A stretch of 64,000 nucleotides of DNA, from positions 992,001-1,056,000 of the forward strand of contig NZ_JBDPZC010000001.1 in the NCBI RefSeq assembly GCF_039872765.1. The letters are read 5' to 3'. A model generated the notes under the pieces. It searched no databases. It was not told the DNA's origin and saw only the letters and a program-made list of their open reading frames with translations. Each line of letters begins with the position of its first letter. The stretch's first letter is position 1. This document shows positions 43,337-52,917 of this stretch, one piece after another. The DNA comes from Roseateles_B flavus. Its GTDB lineage: Bacteria; Pseudomonadota; Gammaproteobacteria; Burkholderiales; Burkholderiaceae_C. Position numbers and translations under genes: made by a program.

Positions 43337-44620
43337 ATGAATCCGGCCTGGTGGACCCATCCGCGGGTGGCGGCTCTCGCGGCTGCCGCGTTCTTCCTGC
43401 TGGAGGCGGTGCAGGGCATTGTGCTGCTGCCCTGGCTGCGGCTGCAGCTGGGGCCGGCGGTTGCCGCATCGTGGGTCTTGATCACGGCGAGCGCGCCCCT
43501 GGTCGGGCTCATGCTCGCCGGACGGCTGCAGCCGACCATCCGCGCGCTCGCCCGACAAGGCGGACCGGGTGGGCTGCCCGCCAACTGGGACCTGCTCATC
43601 CAGTCCTGGACCCGCTGGTCGGGCGCCGGCCTGCTGCTGATGCAGCTGGCCTTCGTGCTGGTCATGCACCTGGGGGGTTTCGGGCCGGCCGCTGTGTCTG
43701 CCCCGGAGGGCTGGCTCGCCGCCGGCCTCTACGGGCTCGGCCAGCACCTGCGCCTGCAGGCCTTCGCGGGCATGGCCGCCCTGACGGGGCAGCAGCAGAC
43801 GGGCCGTGAGCGCAGCTACCTCGCCCTGACCTCTGCGCTGGGTCTGGCCGCCCTGCTGCTGATGACCCTCGCCGGGCTGGGCATGCCGGGCTTGGGCCTG
43901 GCTGTGCTGCTCGCCCAGGCCGCCCTGCTGTTCGGGGTGCGGCGTGCGGTGGCCGCCATGCCGCGCGGCTCGGTGCCCATGGCCAGCTTTCGATGGCAGG
44001 ACGGCGCCGGCCTCACGGCGCTCGCTGTGGCGGGCTTCTGCGCCAGCGGCACCGACATCCTGATGGCCGGCCACTGGCTGCCCGCGGCCGAACTCGTGGG
44101 CTACGCCTTTGCCTCGCGCGCCCTGACGGCGGTGGTGGCGCTGTGCGGCCTGTGGGCGCAGCTGCGTTTCCCGCGCTGGTGCAGCGAGGCCCGCCTGAGC
44201 GCTGGCCTGGCCGAGCTCAAAGGGCTGATGTCGGCCATTGCCGCGGGACTGGTCCTGGCGGCCTGCGTGCTTGGCAGCGGCTGGCTGGAGGCACCGCTGC
44301 ACAAGGCCGGCGCGGGTTTCCTGAACGACGGCGTGGTGCAGCTGCTCCTGCTGCTGGGCGCCTGGCTGGCCTGCCTGACCGCTACATGGGGTCAGGTCTT
44401 GCTCGCTGTCGACGTGAAGCAGCGATTCGTCTGGCCCTGTGCCGTGCTGGCCCTGGCCGCTCCTCCCATGGCCTGGCTGCTCGGCAGCCACTGGGGCCTG
44501 GCGGGCATGCTGCTGGGCTATGCCGCCACGCACCTGGCGGTGGCGCTGGTACTGGCTCGGCGGACAATGCAGCTTTTGAATTCCACGGCGCCGCGTGCGC
44601 CTGCTCGCGATGCTCAATGA
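43337..44620 (+). CDS. Polysaccharide flippase-like membrane protein (MOP superfamily)
   Basis: 427 residues, about 10-12 membrane segments, for example HPRVAALAAAAFFLLEAVQG, SGAGLLLMQLAFVLVMHLGG and MLLGYAATHLAVALVLARRT. Overall topology and length match Wzx-type flippases, but the usual family N-terminal signature is weak, so this is a tentative call. It is the first gene of a plus-strand operon with a methyltransferase that starts within its end (11-base overlap). It contains a full copy of the repeated word (44388-44402). Confidence 0.6.
   Translation: MNPAWWTHPRVAALAAAAFFLLEAVQGIVLLPWLRLQLGPAVAASWVLITASAPLVGLMLAGRLQPTIRALARQGGPGGLPANWDLLIQSWTRWSGAGLLLMQLAFVLVMHLGGFGPAAVSAPEGWLAAGLYGLGQHLRLQAFAGMAALTGQQQTGRERSYLALTSALGLAALLLMTLAGLGMPGLGLAVLLAQAALLFGVRRAVAAMPRGSVPMASFRWQDGAGLTALAVAGFCASGTDILMAGHWLPAAELVGYAFASRALTAVVALCGLWAQLRFPRWCSEARLSAGLAELKGLMSAIAAGLVLAACVLGSGWLEAPLHKAGAGFLNDGVVQLLLLLGAWLACLTATWGQVLLAVDVKQRFVWPCAVLALAAPPMAWLLGSHWGLAGMLLGYAATHLAVALVLARRTMQLLNSTAPRAPARDAQ
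44388..44402 (+). repeat. 15-bp copy of the repeated word in the flippase-like gene
   Basis: GGGGTCAGGTCTTGC, in frame as Trp-Gly-Gln-Val-Leu with TTG. Exact match to 22225-22239 and to the complement of 63670-63684. Confidence 0.6.
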
Positions 44621-45272
44621 CCAGATTGCCCAGGGTGGGCAAGCCTATGCCGGTTACTACGACATGGTTCGTGCGCCGCTGCTGGACTTGCTGGCCGGGG
44701 TGACGGTGACCGATGTGCTGGAGATCGGCTGCGGGGCCGGTGCCACGCTGGCGGAGCTGCGGCGCCGCCACGCCGGATGCCGCACCACGGGCCTGGAGCT
44801 GCGCCCCGACGCCGCGGCGCGGGCCCGCGAGGTGGCGCATGAGGTCGTGGAGGCCGACGTGCTGCAGTGGAGCCCGCCTGACTGGTCCGGCCGCTTCGAC
44901 CTGATCGTGCTGTCGCACGTGCTGGAACACTTCGAGCAGCCGGAGGCCGTGCTGCAACGAGCCCTCGCGTGGCTGCGGCCCGGCGGCCATCTGCTGGTGG
45001 CGCTGCCCAACATCCGCCACATCTCGGTGACCGTGCCGCTGCTGCTGCGCGGTGAATTCACCTACACGCCCTCGGGCATCCTGGACCAGACCCATCTGCG
45101 CTTCTACACGCGCAAGAGCGCCGTGCGCATGCTGGAGGGCCAGGGCCTGCGCGTCCTGAAGCTGGCGCCGGAGTTCGGGGGCGGCAAGTCCAAGGCCCTG
45201 CGCTGGCTGAGCCTGGGCCTGGCCGAGGACCTGGCCGCCTATGCCTACAACTTTCTCCTGGCCCGCCCATGA
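44610..45272 (+). CDS. SAM-dependent methyltransferase (class I)
   Basis: 220 residues. The SAM-binding motif I is VLEIGCGAGATLAELR, and the post-I acidic residue follows in CRTTGLELRPDA. The typical LSHVLEHFEQPEAVL and LRPGGHLLVALPNIRHISVT mark the Methyltransf_11/12 clan, commonly found in glycan loci. The tail HLRFYTRKSAVRMLEGQGLR is often seen in sugar or lipid-linked glycan methylases. The target is unknown. It overlaps the previous gene by 11 bases and the next by 4 (ATGA). Confidence 0.82.
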   Translation: MLNDQIAQGGQAYAGYYDMVRAPLLDLLAGVTVTDVLEIGCGAGATLAELRRRHAGCRTTGLELRPDAAARAREVAHEVVEADVLQWSPPDWSGRFDLIVLSHVLEHFEQPEAVLQRALAWLRPGGHLLVALPNIRHISVTVPLLLRGEFTYTPSGILDQTHLRFYTRKSAVRMLEGQGLRVLKLAPEFGGGKSKALRWLSLGLAEDLAAYAYNFLLARP

Positions 45273-46546
45273 GCCTCTGCGTCTGCACCATCGTCTCCGC
45301 AAACTACCTGGCCTATGCGGCGGTGCTCGCGGCTTCCGTCCGGCAGCACCATCCCGACGGCCATTTCGAGGTGCTGGTGGTGGACCGGCCCACGCTGGCC
45401 GTGCAGGAGGCCCTTGCGAAGACCGGGCTGAAAGCCCGTTTCGCGCAGGACCTGGGCCTGCCCGATTTCGAGCAGCTGGCCTACCAGTTCGACATCCTGG
45501 AGCTCAACACCGCCCTCAAGCCCAGCTTTCTCAAGCAGCTGCTGCGTGAGGGCCACGAGCAGCTCGTGTACCTGGACCCGGACATCCGCTGCTACGCCCC
45601 GCTGACGCCCGTGCTCGAAGGCCTGCAGCGCCAGGACGTGCTGCTGACGCCCCATGCCTTGCGGCCGGTCCTGGACGGGCATCGGCCGTCGGACATCGAC
45701 TTCCTGCGCAACGGGGTCCACAACCTGGGCTTCGTGGCCCTGCGCCAGAGCGCCTGTGCCGATGCGCTGCTGGACTGGTGGGAGTCCCGCTGCCTGTCCC
45801 ATGGCTTCAACGACCCCGCCTTTGGCGTCTTCGTGGACCAGAAGTGGATGGACCTCGCGCCTGCCTGTTTCGAAGGCGTGGGGCTGCTGCGCCACCCTGG
45901 CTGCAACGTGGCCTACTGGAACCTGCATGAGCGCCAGCTCACGCAGGAGGCGGGGCAGGGGCCGGTCCAGGTCAACGGGCAGGGCCTGTTCTTCTTCCAC
46001 TTCAGCGGGATCGACGTGGGCGACACCTCGGTGCTGTCGCGCCACCAGACGCGCCACTCACTCGCCCAGCTGCCCCTGGTCCAGCGCCTGCTGGAGGACT
46101 ATGTGCAGGCCTTGCGCGAGGCCGGGCACCTGAGCCTCAGGAGCCTGCCCTATGGCTTCGGCACGCTGGATGACGGCACCCCCATCCATGGCCTGATGAG
46201 GCGGGCCCTGCCGGCCATGGGGCCGCAGGCGCAGTGCACGGCCCGGCCCTTTGCCGCGACGTCGGCCTTCCAGCAGGCACTGCGCAAGGCCGGCCTGCAT
46301 GGGATCCCGGTCGGCGGGGCGGTCCATACGCGCAATCTCCACATGCAGGGCCGCCGGCTGACACTGGCCAATGCCCTGATCCGCGGCCTCGCCCGCGTGA
46401 TGGGCCTGGGGCGGCTGCAGATGCTGCTGCGCTATGCGGCCTTCCTGTCGAGGGAGTCGCACCTGCCGGCCGTGCTCCTGCGCAGGCCCTTCCAGATGGA
46501 CCATCGCGGGCGCGAGGAAGCGGCGCAGGGGCGGCACCGTTCCTGA
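45269..46546 (+). CDS. Glycosyltransferase of the GT-A/GT8-like type
   Basis: 425 residues. N terminus MSLCVCTIVSANYLAYAAVL, then VLAASVRQHHPDGHFEVLVV and a metal-binding DxD-like YLDPDIRCYAPL (about residues 97-108). NGVHNLGFVALRQ and FVDQKWMDLAP follow the pattern of GT8-type transferases, where the second acidic and aromatic elements bind the nucleotide. The C-terminal part after about 270 is variable and less easily assigned. Probably adds one sugar of a locus 2 glycan. It overlaps the methyltransferase by 4 bases. The gap to the next gene (65 bp) has a TACAAT hexamer at 46582. Confidence 0.72.
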   Translation: MSLCVCTIVSANYLAYAAVLAASVRQHHPDGHFEVLVVDRPTLAVQEALAKTGLKARFAQDLGLPDFEQLAYQFDILELNTALKPSFLKQLLREGHEQLVYLDPDIRCYAPLTPVLEGLQRQDVLLTPHALRPVLDGHRPSDIDFLRNGVHNLGFVALRQSACADALLDWWESRCLSHGFNDPAFGVFVDQKWMDLAPACFEGVGLLRHPGCNVAYWNLHERQLTQEAGQGPVQVNGQGLFFFHFSGIDVGDTSVLSRHQTRHSLAQLPLVQRLLEDYVQALREAGHLSLRSLPYGFGTLDDGTPIHGLMRRALPAMGPQAQCTARPFAATSAFQQALRKAGLHGIPVGGAVHTRNLHMQGRRLTLANALIRGLARVMGLGRLQMLLRYAAFLSRESHLPAVLLRRPFQMDHRGREEAAQGRHRS

Positions 46547-46611
46547 GTTCCGGCCACTCCAAATCCCCTGGCGGCCGCACATACAATGCACGGCTGCATC
46601 TCGCTTGACTC

Positions 46612-47757
46612 ATGCCCCCCAATATCCGGCCACTGCACGTTGGCAAGTTTGTTCCACCGCCCTTCGCCGGGATGGAAACCCATGTGGATACCTTGCTCCG
46701 CTCCATGGCGGGGCAGGCGCAGTCGACGCTGATTGCCAGCCAACCTTCGCGCGTGATGGGGCGGGCGCTGGAGCCCACGCCCTATCGCATCGTTCCCGTG
46801 CCGTACTACGCCATGCTGGCCTCGGTGCCCTTTTGCCCGGCCATCCTCGGCGCCGTGAGCGCGGAGCTGCGCCAGCAGCGCGGCAACCTGGTGCACATCC
46901 ATGCGCCCAATCCCTGGGCAGACATCGCAGCCCTGCGTGCGCCCCGGGACGTGCCCGTGGTCATGACCTGGCACAGCGACATCGTCCGCCAGCAGATGCT
47001 GCTGAAGCTCTACGGGCCCATGCAGCAGAAGGCGCTGCAGCGCGCCGACCGCATCATCGTGTTCACGCCCAAGCATTACGAGAGCTCGGCGCAGCTTCAG
47101 CAGGCCCGCATCGAGCACAAGGTGCATGCCGTGCCCATCGGCATCGACTTCGCCCAGCTGGACGAGACGCCCAGTGAGGCCGCCGTGCAGGCCGAGCTGC
47201 AGCAGTGGGCCGCGGGTCGCCCCATCATCCTCACGGTGGGCCGGCACGTGTACTACAAGGGCTATCACCACCTGCTGGAGGCAGTGGCCGCCCTGCAGTC
47301 GGACGCCGTGCTGCTGATGATCGGCGCCGGCCCGCTCAGCGCGGAGCTGCAGCGTCACGCCAGGGAGCGGCAGCTGCTGGATCGCGTGAAGTTCCTGGGC
47401 GAGGTGAGCCGCGGCGTGCTGGCGACGGCCCTGCGCACCTGCGATGTCTTCTGCCTGCCCTCCATCGAGCGTTCCGAGGCTTTTGGCATTGCCAGCGCGG
47501 AGGCCATGGCCTGTGGCAAGCCGACGGTGGTCTGCGACCTGGACAACGGCGTGAACTGCCTCAACCGCGCCGGCGAGACCAGCCTGCTGACGCCCCCTCG
47601 CGACGAGCGCGCCCTGGCAGATGCGCTGGACCAGATGGTCCGCGACGAAGCCTTGCGGACCCGCATGGGCGCCGCCGCCAATCGCTGGGTGCGCGACAGC
47701 TTCGGCATCGATGCCATGCGCGACGGCACGCTGTCGCTCTACAAGACCTTGCTGTAG
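46612..47757 (+). CDS. GT4 glycosyltransferase
   Basis: 381 residues. The N-terminal domain has VGKFVPPPFAGMETHVDTLL (family 'GG/GM-x-E-xH' lead). The middle has VVMTWHSDIVRQQMLLKLYG. The donor domain has ILTVGRHVYYKGYHHLLEAV and the E-x7-E motif in ERSEAFGIASAEAMACGKPT. These are the features of retaining GT4 enzymes such as mannosyltransferases. The donor is not evident. It follows the locus 2 genes on the same strand after 65 bp and precedes a methyltransferase by 50 bp. Confidence 0.85.
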   Translation: MPPNIRPLHVGKFVPPPFAGMETHVDTLLRSMAGQAQSTLIASQPSRVMGRALEPTPYRIVPVPYYAMLASVPFCPAILGAVSAELRQQRGNLVHIHAPNPWADIAALRAPRDVPVVMTWHSDIVRQQMLLKLYGPMQQKALQRADRIIVFTPKHYESSAQLQQARIEHKVHAVPIGIDFAQLDETPSEAAVQAELQQWAAGRPIILTVGRHVYYKGYHHLLEAVAALQSDAVLLMIGAGPLSAELQRHARERQLLDRVKFLGEVSRGVLATALRTCDVFCLPSIERSEAFGIASAEAMACGKPTVVCDLDNGVNCLNRAGETSLLTPPRDERALADALDQMVRDEALRTRMGAAANRWVRDSFGIDAMRDGTLSLYKTLL

Positions 47758-47807
47758 GCCTCGGCGCCCGCCGGCCCTTTCGACTCTCGCTACGCTGGAC
47801 CCGAGAC

Positions 47808-48521
47808 ATGCATGCAACTGCGCTCAAGAACGCCCGTCGATTCTTCGATGTCTACGTGACACCGCGGGTCCAGGCCGGCGAGCGCCTGCGCGTCGTGGAG
47901 ATCGGAGCGCGCAATGTCAACGGCTCGCTGCGTGACGTGGCGCCTCAGGGCCTGGACTATGTGGGCGTCGACCTGGAGGCTGCGCCGGGGGTGGATGTCG
48001 TGCTGGACGACCCCTACGTGCTGCCCTTCGAGGACGGCAGCGTGGATGCCGTCCTCAGCTCATCCTGCTTCGAGCATTCGGAGTTCTTCTGGCAGAGCTT
48101 CCTCGAGATCCAGCGGGTGCTCAAGCCGACCGGCCTGTTCTACCTGAACGCACCCTCGGGCGGTGAGTTTCACCGTTATCCCGTGGACTGCTGGCGCTTC
48201 TACCCCGACAGCGGCATGGCGCTGGCTCGCTGGGCCCGTTCGCGCGGCTATGCCACGGTCCTGCTGGAGTCCTACACCGGCGAGCAGGAGGACGACATCT
48301 GGGCGGACCAGGTCGCGGTCTTCCTGCGGGACGAGGCCCAGGTCGCGGCCTACCCGCGCCGTGTCGTGGACAGCTTCTCCCGCTTCCGCAATGGTCTGCG
48401 CCATCCGCAGCTGGACCAGCTGCTGAACCCTCAACGCTGGAACCAGGACCAGGAGCGCGCCTGGCTGTGGCGCGCGACCCTGCGGCTGCGCCGCCGCTTG
48501 TGGCGGCTGTGGTCCGCCTGA
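47808..48521 (+). CDS. SAM-dependent methyltransferase
   Basis: 237 residues. Motif I is LRVVEIGARNVNGSLRDV, with the Asp of motif II in YVGVDLEAAPGVDVVLDDPY. FEDGSVDAVLSSSCFEHSEF and VLKPTGLFYLNAPSGG follow the class I methyltransferase order. The GEFHRYPVDCWRFYPDSG segment is typical of methyltransferases in O-antigen and extracellular polysaccharide loci. It could methylate a terminal sugar and so stop chain growth, but that role is only inferred. It is the last plus-strand gene before the convergent locus 3 operon. Confidence 0.8.
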   Translation: MHATALKNARRFFDVYVTPRVQAGERLRVVEIGARNVNGSLRDVAPQGLDYVGVDLEAAPGVDVVLDDPYVLPFEDGSVDAVLSSSCFEHSEFFWQSFLEIQRVLKPTGLFYLNAPSGGEFHRYPVDCWRFYPDSGMALARWARSRGYATVLLESYTGEQEDDIWADQVAVFLRDEAQVAAYPRRVVDSFSRFRNGLRHPQLDQLLNPQRWNQDQERAWLWRATLRLRRRLWRLWSA

Positions 48522-48546
48522 AGTCAGCCTGAATCGTCCGCCTGAA

Positions 48547-49659
48547 TCAGCGGCGGGCCGCCAGCAGCTGGGCGTAGGTGTCCAGCACGCGCTGTTCGCT
48601 GAAGTGGGCTTCGACGAAGGCGCGAGCCTCCCGGCCCATGGCCTGCCACTCGCCAGGTGTCGCGGCCAGCAGCTGTCGCATGGCCTGCTCCAGCGCCTGC
48701 GCGCTGCGCACCTCGCAAAGCAGGCCGGTCCGGCCATGGAGCACCGTGTCCCTGCAGCCGGGGGCGTCCGTGGTGATCACGGGCCGGGCCATCGCTGCGG
48801 CCTCCAGCAGGCTGCGCGGCACGCCCTCGCGATAGGAGGGCAGGACGACGCAATCGGCCAGCGCCAGCTCCTCGCGGACATCGTCCAACTGCTCGATGTG
48901 GCGCACGAAGCCCTCGGCCAGCCATTCGCCCAGCTGCTTGGGATCGATGGCAGCCGGGTTGTCCGGGCGGGATGAGCCGAGCATGACGAACTCGCAGTCC
49001 GGCCGCTCGGCACGGATGCGCCGGGCGGCCTCGACGAACTCCACCACGCCCTTGTCCCGCAGCAGGCGTCCCACGAAGAGGAAGCGGCGGCTAGGCCCAG
49101 AGGCCACGGGCCGGGCCGGGGGCTGGAAGCGTTGCAGGTCGACGCCCGAACCCGGCAGGCGCAGGGTCAGGGCCTCCGGGACGATGCGGAACTGCTGGAC
49201 GAAGGCCCGGCGATCATCCTCGTTCTGGAACAGGACGCAGTTGGCACCCGAGAGCGCGTGCTTGTAGAGCCGGGTGACCAGAGCCGTGAGCGGCCCCGGG
49301 GCGATGAAGACGCGGCCCAGGCCGGAGATGTTGGGCACGAACAGGCAGGACCGTCCCTTGAGGGCGAGTCCAGCGTAGATATTGCCCTTGGGCGTGTAGG
49401 CCAGCACGGCCTGGACGGCGTGGGTCTTCAGTATCTTGCGCAGCGCCAGCACGGCGCCGAGCTCGGTGAAGGGGTTGACCCCGGCGCCGGCCAGGGACCA
49501 GGGCACGAAACCGAAGCCGGCCTCCCTCAGCCGGGACTCGTAGCCGTCGGGTGGGGCGATGAAGACAAGCTCATGCCCCTGATGCCGCAGATGGCGCGCT
49601 AAGGCCAGGCGGAAGTTCTGTAGGTACCAAGCCGAGTTGGAGACGATGGCGACCTTCAA
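48547..49659 (-). CDS. GT4 glycosyltransferase with TTG start
   Basis: 370 residues. The N terminus LKVAIVSNSAWYLQNFRLAL is the typical lead of PglA/CapJ-type GT4 enzymes. SCLFVPNISGLGRVFIAPGP is the acceptor region. The donor domain has FLFVGRLLRDKGVVEFVEAA, VVLPSYREGVPRSLLEAAAM and VITTDAPGCRDTV. Start: a TTG at 49659 is preceded by GGAGGG with 7-base spacing, a strong Shine-Dalgarno. No nearer ATG or GTG gives a full-length domain, and longer in-frame sequence runs into asnB. It is last in the nine-gene operon 60963-48547. Confidence 0.85.
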   Translation of the reverse strand: MKVAIVSNSAWYLQNFRLALARHLRHQGHELVFIAPPDGYESRLREAGFGFVPWSLAGAGVNPFTELGAVLALRKILKTHAVQAVLAYTPKGNIYAGLALKGRSCLFVPNISGLGRVFIAPGPLTALVTRLYKHALSGANCVLFQNEDDRRAFVQQFRIVPEALTLRLPGSGVDLQRFQPPARPVASGPSRRFLFVGRLLRDKGVVEFVEAARRIRAERPDCEFVMLGSSRPDNPAAIDPKQLGEWLAEGFVRHIEQLDDVREELALADCVVLPSYREGVPRSLLEAAAMARPVITTDAPGCRDTVLHGRTGLLCEVRSAQALEQAMRQLLAATPGEWQAMGREARAFVEAHFSEQRVLDTYAQLLAARR

Positions 49660-49825
49660 TGCCGGACCCTCCGGACGTGCCGCGCAGGGGAAGCGTCTTT
49701 GCCGGACGGCCTGTCCGAAGGCAGCAGCAGAGTCACGGAAGGCAAAAAGGGCACGGTGTGGGTGGCGGCAGAGGGGTAGTCGATTGTGCCATCGCCGCTG
49801 GCCGCTCGACGCCGGCCGGCCAGGC

Positions 49826-51751
49826 TCAGAGCGAATCTCGCCAGGCTTCGAACATGAGCACGTCCCACAGCTGGTACTGCCAGTTGCGGCGGCCCGAGCG
49901 ATGCTCGGCCCACAGCGTGCTGACGCGTTGCGCATCGAGGATGCCCGCGGCCCGCAGGCGCGGCTCGGACAGCAGGTCGTCGGCCCAGGACTTCAAGGGC
50001 CCGCGTAGCCAGCTGTCCAGCGGCACGGCGAAGCCCTTCTTTGGCCGCTCGATCAGGGCGCGGGGCACGTGGCGGTACAGCACCTCGCGCAGCAGCCACT
50101 TGGTCTGGCCGTCGCGGATCTTGTGCTTCATGTCCAGGGTCCAGGCATGCTCGACCACGCGGTGGTCCAGCAGCGGGACGCGCGTCTCCAGGCTCACCGC
50201 CATGGCCGCGCGATCGACCTTGACCAGGATGTCGTCCGGCAGGTAGGTCAGCTGGTCCGCCAGCGCCATCTGCTCGACCTCGGAAGGCATGGCGGGCAGG
50301 GCGCCGGGGCTGAGCAGCGTGGCGGGCTCGTGCGCCCCGTGCACCCAGGCCTCGGGATCGCCCTGGTGCGAGATCAGGCGCCGGTACATGTCGGCCGCGT
50401 CGCGGGCCGGCAGCACGAGGTGGGCGAACTTGTGCAGCTTGTCGCCCAGCGGGCCATGGGCCTTGAGCGAGGGCAGGTGGCTGCCCAGCCGGGTCAGCGT
50501 CTCGGGGCTGATGCGCAGCACCATCGCCGCGGCGGCCTTGCGCAGAGGCAGGGGCAGGCGGCGCAGCTGGCGCCACATCCGGTGCGCGATGAGGTAGCGG
50601 TTGTAGCCGAGGAAGAGCTCGTCCCCCGCGTCACCGGAGAGCGCCACGGTGACGTGCTGGCGGGCCATCTTCGCGACCAGGTAGGTGGGGATCTGCGAGG
50701 AGTCGGCAAAGGGCTCGTCGTAGATCCTCGGCAGCTGCGGGATCACATCGAGAGCATCCTGGGCGGTGACGTACAGCTCGGTGTGCTCTGTCCCCAGGTG
50801 CCGGGCGACGGCCTTGGCATGCTCGGCCTCGTTGTAGGCCTCCTGGTCGAAGCCGATCGAGAAGGTGCGGACCGGCCGGGTGCTCTGGCGCTGCATCAGG
50901 GCCACGATGGCCGAGGAGTCGACGCCGCCCGAGAGGAAGGCGCCCAGCGGCACATCGGCCACCATCTGGTCGCGGATGACGGTGCCCAGCAGCTGTTCCA
51001 GGCCCTCGATGGCCTCGGCGTCGCTGCGCGACGGCCGCCTGGCGCAGGCCTGGCTGGCGAGGTCCTGGAGTCGCCAGTAGCAGTGCTGGCGCACGCTGCC
51101 GTCGTGGCGCACGGCCATCCAGTGCCCGGGGGGCAGCTTGGCGATGCCTTCGAAGATCGAGTGCTCGCCGGGGATGGCGTTGTGCCGCAGGTAGAGCGCC
51201 AGCGCATCGCGGTTGATGCGACCCTGCCAGGCGCCATGCGCCCGCAGGGCCTTCAGCTCGGAGCCGAAGGCGAAGTCGCCGTTGGGCAGCTTGCCGTAGT
51301 AGAGGGGCTTCTCGCCCATGCGGTCTCGCGCCATCAGCAGCTGCCGCTCCTGGGCATCCCAGGCCACGATGGCGAACATGCCGACCATGCGCTGCAGCGC
51401 GGGCTCGAAGCCCCAGTGCGTGATGGCGGCCAGCATGGTCTCGGTGTCCGAGTGGCCGCGCCAGGCCTGCTCGGGCAGCGCCTTGCGCAGGGCCTGGTGG
51501 TTGTAGATCTCGCCGTTGAACACCAGCATGTAGCGGCCGCAGGCGGAACGCATGGGCTGGTGACCCTGCGGGGACAGATCAACGATGGCCAGCCGGCGGT
51601 GGCCCAGCGCGACCTGCGCCGCGGCATCGATCCAGAAGCCGTCGCTGTCGGGGCCGCGATGCGCGATGGCGTCGCACATGCGCTGGAGTTGCGCCTGCAT
51701 GCCCTCGGCGTGGTCAGGGGCGAAAGAGAGGAAGCCGGTAATGCCGCACAT
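49826..51751 (-). CDS. asnB: Glutamine-hydrolysing asparagine synthase-like amidotransferase
   Basis: 641 residues. The N-terminal class II glutaminase has catalytic Cys2 (MCGITGFLSF) and the RGPDSDGFW and GEIYNHQALR motifs. The C-terminal synthetase has the PP-loop PLGAFLSGGVDSSAIVALM. In glycan operons such enzymes often amidate uronic acid carboxyls rather than make asparagine. Its place between two GT4 genes and downstream of a Wzy/Wzx set favours that use, and the WbpBDE sugar is a uronic acid. True asparagine synthesis cannot be excluded. It lies 23 bp from the preceding gene. Confidence 0.85.
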   Translation of the reverse strand: MCGITGFLSFAPDHAEGMQAQLQRMCDAIAHRGPDSDGFWIDAAAQVALGHRRLAIVDLSPQGHQPMRSACGRYMLVFNGEIYNHQALRKALPEQAWRGHSDTETMLAAITHWGFEPALQRMVGMFAIVAWDAQERQLLMARDRMGEKPLYYGKLPNGDFAFGSELKALRAHGAWQGRINRDALALYLRHNAIPGEHSIFEGIAKLPPGHWMAVRHDGSVRQHCYWRLQDLASQACARRPSRSDAEAIEGLEQLLGTVIRDQMVADVPLGAFLSGGVDSSAIVALMQRQSTRPVRTFSIGFDQEAYNEAEHAKAVARHLGTEHTELYVTAQDALDVIPQLPRIYDEPFADSSQIPTYLVAKMARQHVTVALSGDAGDELFLGYNRYLIAHRMWRQLRRLPLPLRKAAAAMVLRISPETLTRLGSHLPSLKAHGPLGDKLHKFAHLVLPARDAADMYRRLISHQGDPEAWVHGAHEPATLLSPGALPAMPSEVEQMALADQLTYLPDDILVKVDRAAMAVSLETRVPLLDHRVVEHAWTLDMKHKIRDGQTKWLLREVLYRHVPRALIERPKKGFAVPLDSWLRGPLKSWADDLLSEPRLRAAGILDAQRVSTLWAEHRSGRRNWQYQLWDVLMFEAWRDSL

Positions 51752-51774
51752 GGTGTGGAGAGGCTGTCGCTGGT

Positions 51775-52917
51775 TCAGAGCGAGCGGTAGAGATGCAGAT
51801 AGTCCCGCCAGATGCTGGCGACGCTGAAGCTGGACTGTATCCGCTGGCGATGGCCCGCCCCGAGCTGCAGGCGCTGCGCGACCGGCAGGGCCAGCAGGGC
51901 GCAGACCCTGTCGGCCAGGGCCTCCGGATCACCGGTGGGGGCGATCCAGCGCGGATCGCCGAGGACGGCGCCAGCGTCCCCGCAGTCGCTGCTGACACAG
52001 GGCCGCTCGCAGGCCATGGCCTCGCCCAGGACGTTGGGGAATCCTTCCGCGCGGGAGCTCAGGCAGAACAGGTCCAGCGCAGACATCAGGGCCGGCACGT
52101 CCTGCTGTTCGTCCAGCAGCAGGAAGGCCTGCTCGAGGCCGGCCGCGGCGATCTGGGTGCGAAGGGGCGCGGACGAGGGGACCCCGCGGCCGGCAATCAG
52201 GAAGCGGGTGTGGCGCTGGCGCTGGTGCACCTGCCGGGCCATGGCCACGAAGTTGCCGAGGTCCTTTTGCGGGTCATGGCGGGCAACGTTGCCGATCAGC
52301 AGCGCCTGGTCCGACACGCCCAGCTGTTCCCGCACGCGCCGCCGCCCCTCGGGCTGGAAGCTGAAGCGCTGCGTGTCGAAGCCATTGCCGATCCAGGTGA
52401 AGCGCGAGGCCGCATAGCCGGCGGCCACGTGGACGGCCTGCGCTGTCCGGGCGTTGGTGATGATCTTCCGGGGCAGCCGGTGCGAGAGCCGCGCGCAGAG
52501 GCCGACCACCCAGCGCGTCATGCGCCCGATGTCCGCAGGGCCGATGCCGCTCTGGCGGATGTTCCACACGATGCGTCGCTGCCCGGCTGCGTAGGCCAGC
52601 AGTCCGCCGATCAGGTCAGCGTGGTACATCCAGGTCTGCACCACGCTGTCGGGCGGCAGCTGGCGCAGGTGCTGCCACAGGGGGCGCAGCACCCAGGGAT
52701 TGCCCAGCCGCGGCGACAGGCCCAGGGCCCGCACCTCGAAGCCCTGCGCACACAGCCGCTCCCCGACCACGCCGGACTGCCCCAGGGCATAGACGGACTG
52801 GCGGATCTCCGGGTTCTGCTGCCGGGCCTCGGTCAGCAGCTTGTGCAGCATGGATTCGGCGCCGCCCTGCTGCAGCCCGGTGATGATGTGCACGACCTCC
52901 GGTGGCATGCGGCTCAT
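51775..52917 (-). CDS. GT4 glycosyltransferase
   Basis: 380 residues. The lead PEVVHIITGLQQGGAESMLH is the standard GT4 pattern ('GG-A-E'). The donor domain contains LLIGNVARHDPQKDLGNFVA and LFCLSSRAEGFPNVLGEAMA with E-x7-E, followed by CERPCVSSDCGDAGAVLGD. It adds one sugar in the locus 3 repeat. It overlaps the next upstream gene by 4 bases. Donor unknown. Confidence 0.85.
   Translation of the reverse strand: MSRMPPEVVHIITGLQQGGAESMLHKLLTEARQQNPEIRQSVYALGQSGVVGERLCAQGFEVRALGLSPRLGNPWVLRPLWQHLRQLPPDSVVQTWMYHADLIGGLLAYAAGQRRIVWNIRQSGIGPADIGRMTRWVVGLCARLSHRLPRKIITNARTAQAVHVAAGYAASRFTWIGNGFDTQRFSFQPEGRRRVREQLGVSDQALLIGNVARHDPQKDLGNFVAMARQVHQRQRHTRFLIAGRGVPSSAPLRTQIAAAGLEQAFLLLDEQQDVPALMSALDLFCLSSRAEGFPNVLGEAMACERPCVSSDCGDAGAVLGDPRWIAPTGDPEALADRVCALLALPVAQRLQLGAGHRQRIQSSFSVASIWRDYLHLYRSL

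Noticed and set aside
46582..46587. TACAAT as -10 for the GT4 gene at 46612
   Set aside because: The position 17 bp upstream (CCAAAT) does not resemble a -35; mentioned in the gene entry only.
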